Source: Candidatus Metaruminococcus caecorum
GTDB taxonomy: Bacteria; Bacillota; Clostridia; Oscillospirales; Ruminococcaceae
Reading direction: 5' to 3'
NCBI GenBank assembly: GCA_904420045.1
Contig: CAJFTY010000021.1
Span: 1 to 45,863 of the forward strand
Length of the DNA: 45,863 nt
Shown: one piece after another, positions 39,840-45,863 of the stretch
Layout of the letters: each line of letters opens with the position of its first letter
Position numbering within the stretch: position 1 is the stretch's first letter
The notes under the pieces: generated by a model
Seen by the model: only the letters and a program-made list of their open reading frames with translations
Told to the model about the DNA's origin: nothing
Databases searched by the model: none
Position numbers and translations under genes: made by a program

Positions 39840-42800
39840 CTGGCTGTACTTTTCCAAACAGCTCATAGAAGTAGATGATATCAATTTTCTGACCGGTAAA
39901 AACGGCGCCGGTAAATCCACGGTTATTGACGCGCTGCAAATTGTTCTCCTCGGCGAAACCAATTCCCGTAACTTTAACCAGGCGGCGAATGAAAAATCGC
40001 AGCGTACATTGGATGGCTATTTGCGCGCGGATATGGATGAGAATTCTCCTTATTCCAGACGCGGTAAGGATTTTTCCAGTTATATCGCTTGTGAATTCTT
40101 AGATGAAACAGAGGGGACACATTTTGTAACCGGTGTTGTCTTTGACTGCCGCAGCGATGGAACTTGCCAAGAGCGTTTCTTTATTTATGATGGTGTCATC
40201 CCGGAGAATTGCTTCCTTGAGAATCAAGAGGCGATGGACATTCCCGGATTGCGTAGCTATCTTAAACAGCTATATGGCGTTCATGCCAAACTATACGATA
40301 CGCAAAAGCAGTACCGGTCGGATATGTTGGCAAAGTGGAATGTCCATAACGAACAGGTGAGCCGTATGCTGAAAAAGGCGGTTTCTTTCCGCCCGATTGT
40401 GGATATTCAGAAATTCATTACGGAGAATATCTGTGATATTCCCAACAAGCCTGACATAGAGGCTATGCAGCAAAATATCCGGGACTATAAACGGCATGAA
40501 CAACTGGCGCAGCGTCAGGAGGAAAAATTAGCCGTACTTCAAGAAATCGCACGCTTATATCGGGAGTGGCAGGCAGCAATCAATCGTTGGCAGGAACATA
40601 GATTTCTCGTCGCTTGGGCGAAAAAAGAGGCTTGGCGTTCAAAAATTGATAAACACGAGTTGGAAAAAGAAGACTGCGTTAAAGCTGCTGCAAAGGCAAA
40701 CGATGCGTTTGAACAAATGTCACCCTTAATCACTCAAAAGGAGCAGCGAAAAAATGAACTGATTACTGCGCGCGGTCAAAGCGACATTTATCGCGAGCAG
40801 GAAAAGCTGTCCACGCAGAAAGAGCATTTAGAGGGCGAGCGGCAAAAGCTTTTATTACAGCTTCGGAATGTTGCTGTAGAAGTCAGACGCGAAGCGGACT
40901 TGCTGTGCAATCTGTGTAACAAAATTCACGAATGGCCGATGCTTGACCCCCTTCTTGCTGTTATAGAAGCTGCTGATACTTTACGAGCTGCTTTTTCTCC
41001 TTTTTTAAATTGCGACTATACTATATTTTCAAAACCATTGTCCGTTTTTGAAAGCGCTCAGACAGCGTCGGCACACTTTGCAGCCGTTGTCCGTGAGGCG
41101 TCATACAAAGTTGAAAATATAATTGTAAGCCTTCAGCAAGAAAAAGATCAAAAGGAAGCCGTATTATCCAATCTGCGCAGGAATATCAAGGATTATCCCA
41201 AAGGGCTGCTGCAATTAAGAGATCGGCTTTCTGACGAATTACATAAGCAAACAGCACAGCGTGTTCAGATTGATATCCTTGCCGATGTTCTGGAAATTTC
41301 CGAATCGGAAGAGCAATGGCGAAACGCTGTTGAGGGATACCTCAATTTTCAGAAGTTCTATCTGTTGGTTGATCCCCGGCATTATAAACAAGCCGTATCC
41401 ATCTATGATCAAATAAAACAGGAATATGGCAGACAGTCCTTTGGTTTGGTCGATATTGAAAAACTCCGTGAAAAAGAAGCGATTGCGCCATGGGAGGACA
41501 GCCTCGCTAAAAAAATAGAGACACAAAGTGATCTGGCTCGTACATACATTGATTACCTGCTGGGACGGGTCGTCTGTTGTTCCCGTGTGGATCGGTTGAG
41601 AGAGCACAAAATTGCTATTACACCGGCGGGTATGCTGTATCAAGGGTATGTAATGCGGCCCATTCCGAAAGATCGCATGGAAGACGCTTTTATCGGTCGC
41701 CGAGCGGTGGATTTGCGGATTGCGCGGTTGCTTTCTGACCTGGAGGCTATTGAAGAGGGCATTCGCACCTGGTGTCCTGTTTTTGAGCAATTGAACAGGC
41801 AGAAAAATAAAGAGTATGTTTTTTCGCACTACTTTGTGCAAAGCATTGTGGTACAGTACCAGGAAGAGTATTTACGGGGGTTGGAGATTTCCAATGAGCT
41901 TTCTGAGATTGAAAATCGAATTTCCGGTTTGGATCTTACGTGGTTGATGCAAATAGACACGGAAATCGATAAATTGGAGCAAGAAATTCACTCTTTGCGA
42001 AGCATCCAAAGACAGCACGATAATGAAAAAGTTCGCCTGGAAGAACGGATTCATACGTTAGATTACGATGTGCTTCCGGGCCTGTGGCAGCAATTTAATG
42101 ATATTGAATATCAAATCAGTGAAGATTTTCCGCAAGCCTTCATAGATGGTGTCGGCATTCCCCGTTATCAACAGGAATTGAAACGTCTTAAGAAGGCGTC
42201 TGTTGTGGCGAAAAACTTTGGCGATCGTCTTCCGCAGACGGTCAACGAAAAAGATATGGCACAGAAAAAGCTGTTTTCCAGACGTTCGGATTACGTGCGG
42301 GATTTTCAGCCATGTGCTTTTCGTTATGACGCTATTGATAACGATGAATTTTCAGAAGAGATGCGTTTGCTGGAAGAGAGTGAACTGCCGAAATATCGTC
42401 AAAAGATTCAGGCTGCGCGGGAAAGCGCCATGGAGCAATTTCAAAACGATTTTTTGGCTAAACTCAAATCCGGTATAGACCAAGTGCAATCGCAAGTCAT
42501 AAATCTCAACAAAGCATTGAAACAGGCGCAATTCGGCACCGATCGCTATCAGTTTCGTGTGGATAGGAATCCGGATTATGCAGAATATTACGATATGATC
42601 ATGGATCCTGACCTCATGGAAGGCGAAGCAGGCTTGTTTGCGTTACCTTTCCAGCAGAAATACGGGAAACTGATTGAAGAACTATTCAGCCGTATAGCCA
42701 CTTCAGACGATACACAACTGAACGCCCGCAAAGAGAGCGAACTGAAACAGAACATTGAACGCTATACCGATTTTCGGACATACTTGAAGTTCGATTTGGA

Positions 42801-43176
42801 AACGACCGATCGGAACGGCTCGAAACAACTGCTGTCCCAGACTCTAAATACCAAGTCCGGCGGCGAAACCCAAACGCCGTTCTATATTGCTGTACTGGCA
42901 TCTTTTGCGCAGTTGTATCAGGTAAACGATCATTCCGGTCTTGTCAATAATACGGTACGCTTGGTTGTGTTTGATGAAGCGTTTAATAAAATGGATAGCG
43001 ACCGAATTATTGAAAGTGTTCGCCTGCTTAGAAAGATGCATCTGCAAGCCATTATCTGCACACCTCCGGACAAGCTACCGGATATCATGCCTTTGGCGGA
43101 TCGTACCCTCTTGGTTAGCAAGGACAAATATCAAATGCACATCTTATCCTATGGTAAGGAGATTCCTCACGAATGA
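39808..43176 (+). CDS. jetC: Wadjet protein JetC (SMC/MukB-like ATPase)
   Basis: 1,122 residues. Walker A is LTGKNGAGKSTVIDALQ at about 28-44. Two long coiled-coil arms (about 230-400 and 620-900) flank a hinge-like middle with LADVLEISESEEQWRNAVEG. The signature KSGGETQTPFYIAVLASFAQ is near 1015 and Walker B LVVFDEAFNKMDSDRI near 1052. This is the split-head SMC design of MukB/MksB. JetC dimers load on DNA and extrude loops; on small circles this exposes the plasmid to JetD. The 32-bp overlap with jetB and 4-bp overlap with jetD show tight coupling. SbcC/Rad50 is less likely given the neighbours. Confidence 0.93.
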   Translation: MKKLKKILLINWLYFSKQLIEVDDINFLTGKNGAGKSTVIDALQIVLLGETNSRNFNQAANEKSQRTLDGYLRADMDENSPYSRRGKDFSSYIACEFLDETEGTHFVTGVVFDCRSDGTCQERFFIYDGVIPENCFLENQEAMDIPGLRSYLKQLYGVHAKLYDTQKQYRSDMLAKWNVHNEQVSRMLKKAVSFRPIVDIQKFITENICDIPNKPDIEAMQQNIRDYKRHEQLAQRQEEKLAVLQEIARLYREWQAAINRWQEHRFLVAWAKKEAWRSKIDKHELEKEDCVKAAAKANDAFEQMSPLITQKEQRKNELITARGQSDIYREQEKLSTQKEHLEGERQKLLLQLRNVAVEVRREADLLCNLCNKIHEWPMLDPLLAVIEAADTLRAAFSPFLNCDYTIFSKPLSVFESAQTASAHFAAVVREASYKVENIIVSLQQEKDQKEAVLSNLRRNIKDYPKGLLQLRDRLSDELHKQTAQRVQIDILADVLEISESEEQWRNAVEGYLNFQKFYLLVDPRHYKQAVSIYDQIKQEYGRQSFGLVDIEKLREKEAIAPWEDSLAKKIETQSDLARTYIDYLLGRVVCCSRVDRLREHKIAITPAGMLYQGYVMRPIPKDRMEDAFIGRRAVDLRIARLLSDLEAIEEGIRTWCPVFEQLNRQKNKEYVFSHYFVQSIVVQYQEEYLRGLEISNELSEIENRISGLDLTWLMQIDTEIDKLEQEIHSLRSIQRQHDNEKVRLEERIHTLDYDVLPGLWQQFNDIEYQISEDFPQAFIDGVGIPRYQQELKRLKKASVVAKNFGDRLPQTVNEKDMAQKKLFSRRSDYVRDFQPCAFRYDAIDNDEFSEEMRLLEESELPKYRQKIQAARESAMEQFQNDFLAKLKSGIDQVQSQVINLNKALKQAQFGTDRYQFRVDRNPDYAEYYDMIMDPDLMEGEAGLFALPFQQKYGKLIEELFSRIATSDDTQLNARKESELKQNIERYTDFRTYLKFDLETTDRNGSKQLLSQTLNTKSGGETQTPFYIAVLASFAQLYQVNDHSGLVNNTVRLVVFDEAFNKMDSDRIIESVRLLRKMHLQAIICTPPDKLPDIMPLADRTLLVSKDKYQMHILSYGKEIPHE

Positions 43177-44414
43177 AACAAAGCATTATCCTTTCTAGGC
43201 TTTTGGATAAATACGAGAATAGCAAGCATCTATTTGAACCGGGCGTGTCCACCCGCCGCGTTATGCTGCGAATTGAAAAGAAGGAGCTTCCGGAGTACGA
43301 ATATCAAGAGGCTTCTGTTCGTGATGCGTTTAATCAGGCGGCACAAGAGTTGGAAAAAGATCATCTGGTTGCGCTGGAATGGGTCACAGAGCGACCGGTT
43401 CTTTCTGCGATTATTCTGAATCTGGATCGCGTGGACGCGTGTTACCCTCTTGTGGGGAGAAAACATCCAAAGGAACAAGCGATTGTTGTAGCACAAATGA
43501 TTGAAAAAGAGCTGTCTTCTGTTTCAACTTCATGGATTATCCTGTGGCGGGACGAGCTTTGCGCAAAGGCCAAAAACGCGTTTAGCGTTCCTGCTTATTG
43601 TAAAAGAGATACGGTGTTTTTATCCAAACTGCTGGTGGCACTTGCTATGTATGATTCGCTGCATGGCAATTCTATCACCATGCGAACTTTTAGCAGCAAA
43701 TGTTATCATGACAGCAAATATTTTGAACGGGAAATCCGGGATGAATTTCTGCGCATTGCGCAAAAATATTGTTCTGATCTTTCTGAGCTTTGTGAACGAG
43801 AAGAGATGGGAGTTCGGGATAAACTTGCCTGTCTTGGCATATATGCACGTCCTGAAATTTACGAACTCTCCGGTGATTTTTCTTTGGAAACAGCCAGGGG
43901 GATTGTTCATGCTGATGCGCTTATGCCATACGGAATTGCTTTGCCGAGTACGGCTATTGATGCTATCACATCCGTAAATTTAAAAAATATCGGGAAGATT
44001 GTGTTCATCGAGAACAAGACGAATTACGATGAATATGTGCTGTCTGAAATGGCTGCCAATGAATTGGTTATTTATCACGGCGGTTTTCTCAGCCCTCAAA
44101 AACGAAAACTCGTTTCGCTAATTGTATATGCCATTCCTGATGGCGTACCGGTTTACTTTTGGGCTGATATTGATCTGGGGGGATTCCAAATGTTTGTGCA
44201 TCTGCGGCAGTTGATTCCCCAATTGCAGCCCATGCGGATGACAGCAGAGGACGTGGTCGCCTACCACGAAATGGGACTTCCTCGTTCAGCAGACTATTTG
44301 GAAAAATTGAGGGTAGCATTAGAGAAAGCAGAATATCCTCTGTTTGAAAATGCCATTAAGCGCATTATCGAATACGGTGTGACAATCGAGCAGGAAGTGT
44401 TCCTTTCACATTGA
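43173..44414 (+). CDS. jetD: Wadjet nuclease JetD (Toprim domain, MksG-like)
   Basis: 413 residues. The N-terminal half (DUF3322-type helical arm) starts IILSRLLDKYENSKHLFEPG. The C-terminal half is the DUF2220/Toprim nuclease: KIVFIENKTNYDEYVLSEM with the catalytic Glu near 279 and VYFWADIDLGGFQMF with the Asp-x-Asp near 331. It also carries an ELVIYHGGFLSPQKR stretch. JetD cleaves closed circular DNA once JetABC has pulled it into a bent loop. All expected catalytic residues are present, so the system appears intact. Confidence 0.93.
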   Translation: MKQSIILSRLLDKYENSKHLFEPGVSTRRVMLRIEKKELPEYEYQEASVRDAFNQAAQELEKDHLVALEWVTERPVLSAIILNLDRVDACYPLVGRKHPKEQAIVVAQMIEKELSSVSTSWIILWRDELCAKAKNAFSVPAYCKRDTVFLSKLLVALAMYDSLHGNSITMRTFSSKCYHDSKYFEREIRDEFLRIAQKYCSDLSELCEREEMGVRDKLACLGIYARPEIYELSGDFSLETARGIVHADALMPYGIALPSTAIDAITSVNLKNIGKIVFIENKTNYDEYVLSEMAANELVIYHGGFLSPQKRKLVSLIVYAIPDGVPVYFWADIDLGGFQMFVHLRQLIPQLQPMRMTAEDVVAYHEMGLPRSADYLEKLRVALEKAEYPLFENAIKRIIEYGVTIEQEVFLSH

Positions 44415-44631
44415 TTTTTATGTTTTGAGAATGTAAATGGGGTTGGGTAAAAAATAGTTTGCTCGCCCTCTTTGCATTTTTAAAAGCCGCGCTTCTGTAG
44501 ACAAAAGGAATGAGTACATATACGATTTTATAGATACAAAAATGAAAAAGGTAAGCGATGGTCAATTTTTGTTTCGCAATAAACAAAGAAAATAGTATCC
44601 CCCGGAATCAGGAAAATATTCAGTCCAGATA
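44415..44631. other. gap after jetD, no gene seen
   Basis: AT-rich sequence between the Wadjet stop and the next promoter. There is no strong terminator right after jetD and no protein-like open frame. Confidence 0.4.
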
Positions 44632-44660
44632 TTGACAAAGAACAGACGTTTCTGTATAAT
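44632..44660 (+). promoter_or_regulatory. consensus sigma-A promoter of the element control operon
   Basis: TTGACA (44632-44637), a spacer of exactly 17 bp and TATAAT (44655-44660): a perfect housekeeping promoter. Such strength usually needs restraint, and a terminator follows within 180 bp. Confidence 0.9.
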
Positions 44661-44664
44661 GCAG

Positions 44665-44802
44665 ATGACAATTGAATATAGAAGTGCCAATGCTCAAGAG
44701 ATGAGCAGACACATTGAAACGCAAAGACCTTATCTTTACATATCGGGCACGGAACATGAAGTAAAGCGAACAAAGTTGTCCGCTTTACTTGTGTTACCGT
44801 AG
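44665..44802 (+). CDS. putative 45-aa leader peptide of the attenuator
   Basis: An open frame of 45 codons starts MTIEYRSANAQEMSRHIE, continues TQRPYLYISGTEHEVKRTK and ends LSALLVLP. It looks protein-like and contains the 5' arm of the downstream terminator; its stop lies 8 nt before the 3' arm. The ATG sits within 1-5 nt of the expected transcript start, so the mRNA would be leaderless; the Met at codon 13 is the other choice but has a poor ribosome site. Translation to the stop would cover part of the terminator and favour read-through. The peptide is unknown to me. Confidence 0.45.
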   Translation: MTIEYRSANAQEMSRHIETQRPYLYISGTEHEVKRTKLSALLVLP

Positions 44803-44833
44803 TGCGATAGAAGATAAGGTCTTTTTATTTTTT
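44723..44833 (+). terminator. attenuator: long-range terminator with inner hairpin
   Basis: A 14-bp perfect stem (aaagaccttatctt at 44723-44736 with aagataaggtcttt at 44811-44824) is followed by a U-rich tail (ttattttttc). Inside lies a 10-bp hairpin (aagtaaagcg / cgctttactt, 44759-44790) and a short gcac/gtgc pairing, so the whole forms a branched structure. It stands between a perfect promoter and the HTH genes and would stop most transcripts unless opened, for example by a ribosome on the leader frame. Confidence 0.75.
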
Positions 44834-44850
44834 CAGCAGGAGGTGTCAGA

Positions 44851-45060
44851 TTGAAAGAATCGGTTTACAAGAGTTATGACGAGCTGCCGCTGTTCCTGAA
44901 TGCGGAGTTGGTCGGCAAGGTGCTGGGCGTATCGTCAACCACGGCATATGAACTGCTTCACCAAAAAGATTTTCCTAGCATACGGGTCGGCAGCCGGCTC
45001 ATTGTATCAAAAGAAAAGTTCCGAGAATGGGTAGACAAGCAATCGGAAAGGGAAAGGTGA
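44851..45060 (+). CDS. helix-turn-helix excisionase-like protein
   Basis: 69 residues with a TTG start and AGGAGGTG 7 nt upstream. The pattern LFLNAELVGKVLGVSSTTAY then LLHQKDFPSIRVGSRLIVSK followed by FREWVD is the MerR-like HTH_17 of excisionase-family proteins. Such genes control excision or transfer of integrative elements. It is the first gene behind the attenuator. Confidence 0.85.
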   Translation: MKESVYKSYDELPLFLNAELVGKVLGVSSTTAYELLHQKDFPSIRVGSRLIVSKEKFREWVDKQSERER

Positions 45061-45064
45061 TCAA

Positions 45065-45502
45065 TTGAGCTATAAGCAATATTCCAAAAGAGATGCCATT
45101 AAAAACTATTTTCCTCTGCCGAATGAAATCTTTTGCCTTGGACTCTCTACCGGAGAGATTGCGGTGTACGCTTACCTGATGTACTGCGAGGATCGGAAAA
45201 CCTTTCAGTGTCATCCAAGTTACAAAACCATTGGCCGGGCGGTAGGACTCAGTCGAAACACTGTCAAAAAATATATAACGGGACTGGAACAAAAGCATCT
45301 GATCACAACTGAGCCGACAACGGTCTTTACCAAGGACGGCAGAAAACGAAACGGCAGTCTGCTGTATACCATCCGTCCCATCGAAGAAGCAAAAGAGCAT
45401 TACTTTGATCAGCAGTTACAGCGTGCAGAGGAAGAATCCGCACGGCATAAGACGAGGAAGTTGCTTGAACAGCGCAAGCAGGAAAGGGCGTGTAAGGGAT
45501 GA
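45065..45502 (+). CDS. helix-turn-helix protein (HTH_36 type) of the mobile element
   Basis: 145 residues with a TTG start behind AAAGGTGA. The N-terminal part FPLPNEIFCLGLSTGEIAVY then LMYCEDRKTFQCHPSYKTIG and AVGLSRNTVKKYITGLE form a winged helix, as in replication-initiator-like and HTH_36 proteins of clostridial elements. The C-terminus is a charged helix. It starts 4 bp after the excisionase-like gene. Confidence 0.8.
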   Translation: MSYKQYSKRDAIKNYFPLPNEIFCLGLSTGEIAVYAYLMYCEDRKTFQCHPSYKTIGRAVGLSRNTVKKYITGLEQKHLITTEPTTVFTKDGRKRNGSLLYTIRPIEEAKEHYFDQQLQRAEEESARHKTRKLLEQRKQERACKG

Positions 45503-45801
45503 AAACGAAATTGTATAAGATCAAAAGACTCCATAATGAATCGAAAAAGCGATGTACCATGTGCGGAAAATATTTTGATTTGTGGGACGAGCAGGAGGGC
45601 GTTTGCCTGAATCGACGCATAGGCTATGGATCTTCCCACGATGGGTGTCAGGTGAAGCTTCAACTGTGCTGCGGGTGCTTTGACCGCGTGCTGGACATGG
45701 TTGTACCATTGTGCGGGACAAACTCAATCACTGATTTAACTGACTGGGAATGGCCGGATGAGGAAAAAACGGCGGATATTATGAAAAGCAGGTTAAAGTG
45801 A
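45499..45801 (+). CDS. small Cys-rich protein with zinc-ribbon-like start
   Basis: 100 residues; its ATG overlaps the stop of the HTH gene (ATGA). It has CTMCGKYFD near residue 19, then a Cys-Leu-Asn-Arg-Arg stretch, SSHDGCQVKLQLCCGCFDRV and a polar tail. Two CxxC-like pairs could bind zinc. Similar proteins occur in conserved gene strings of integrative elements; the role is unknown. Confidence 0.75.
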   Translation: MKTKLYKIKRLHNESKKRCTMCGKYFDLWDEQEGVCLNRRIGYGSSHDGCQVKLQLCCGCFDRVLDMVVPLCGTNSITDLTDWEWPDEEKTADIMKSRLK

Positions 45802-45863
45802 GGGGTCTATAGCCTCCTCACGTATCACATCGGACGGCAGAGCCGACCGTTTCGGAGAAAAAA
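45802..45863. other. end of window, short imperfect hairpin
   Basis: The last bases hold an imperfect repeat (cggacggc / gccgaccg, one mismatch) and a run of A at the very end. No gene is visible before the cut. Confidence 0.3.

Larger units (their letters stand above)
37277..45863. mobile_element. left part of an integrative element in tRNA-Trp (cut by window end)
   Basis: The left border is the tRNA-Trp 3' fragment. Since the fragment points its CCA end to the left, native sequence is on its left and the element on its right. The cargo seen is a Wadjet system and a control operon of short genes typical of clostridial conjugative or mobilisable elements (helix-turn-helix excisionase-like protein, HTH replication/transfer protein, Cys-rich small protein). 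No integrase, relaxase or intact tRNA-Trp is in view; they should lie to the right of the window. Confidence 0.65.

Noticed and set aside
39808-43176. JetC as SbcC/Rad50
   Set aside because: No zinc-hook CxxC, and the jetA, jetB and jetD neighbours define a Wadjet operon.
1-45863. CRISPR array
   Set aside because: No regularly spaced identical repeats were seen by eye anywhere.
1-45863. Insertion sequences or rRNA genes
   Set aside because: No transposase motifs, terminal repeats or rRNA-like stretches were recognised.

Overview
The window looks like the chromosome of an anaerobic, endospore-forming Clostridia member, probably Oscillospirales/Ruminococcaceae-like. The support is a set of sporulation genes (sigE, spoIIGA, sigG, a ylmC/ymxH-type gene and a 27-codon spoVM), Gram-positive Shine-Dalgarno sites throughout, and clostridial-style small membrane proteins. 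All family assignments come from reading the protein sequences; no database search was run.

Layout. (1) 1-9.4 kb is a sporulation and housekeeping block. On the minus strand lie spoIIGA-sigE, a 55-aa membrane peptide and spoVM, behind a spoIIG-type promoter with an abnormally long spacer. A ylmC-like gene and a metallo-beta-lactamase/beta-CASP RNase are also on this strand. On the plus strand lie a glycosyltransferase/flippase pair, sigG, an acetyltransferase and a TfoX-N protein. (2) 9.4-17 kb holds a TetR-ATPase-permease efflux-type operon whose permease carries a coiled coil of about 290 residues. It is followed by a PF06541-type membrane protein and three membrane genes built from four copies of one module. 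(3) 17-29.2 kb is one minus-strand operon of predicted immunity-type proteins: a DUF6892-like protein, an FGE-like protein, a DUF1266 protein, a 1,756-aa TPR/DUF4261/SUFU/DUF4253 giant, a free SUFU protein and a free DUF4261 protein. Two orphan C-terminal gene tails are left between its genes. (4) 29.4-36.8 kb holds a TetR gene and a redox cluster (LysR, MerR, a lipoprotein flavodoxin, flavodoxin, acetyltransferase, broken tautomerase, aldo/keto reductase, CMD-type protein, DUF4405 membrane protein, cyclophilin-like lipoprotein). (5) 37.3 kb to the window end is the left part of an integrative element. It starts at a 45-nt 3' fragment of tRNA-Trp(CCA), a typical attachment scar. It carries a complete Wadjet (JetABCD) anti-plasmid system, then an element control operon preceded by a strong promoter and a leader-ORF/terminator arrangement that looks like a transcription attenuator.

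How the parts work together. SpoIIGA processes pro-sigma-E in the mother cell; sigma-G acts later in the forespore; SpoVM marks the forespore surface. Wadjet should restrict small circular DNA, and its position on an element inserted at a tRNA suggests inter-element competition. The SUFU/DUF4261/DUF4253 operon resembles a poly-immunity locus with no toxin visible. The giant fusion, the attenuator, the four-copy membrane module and several small genes that length-filtered gene calling would miss are the least ordinary parts of the window.
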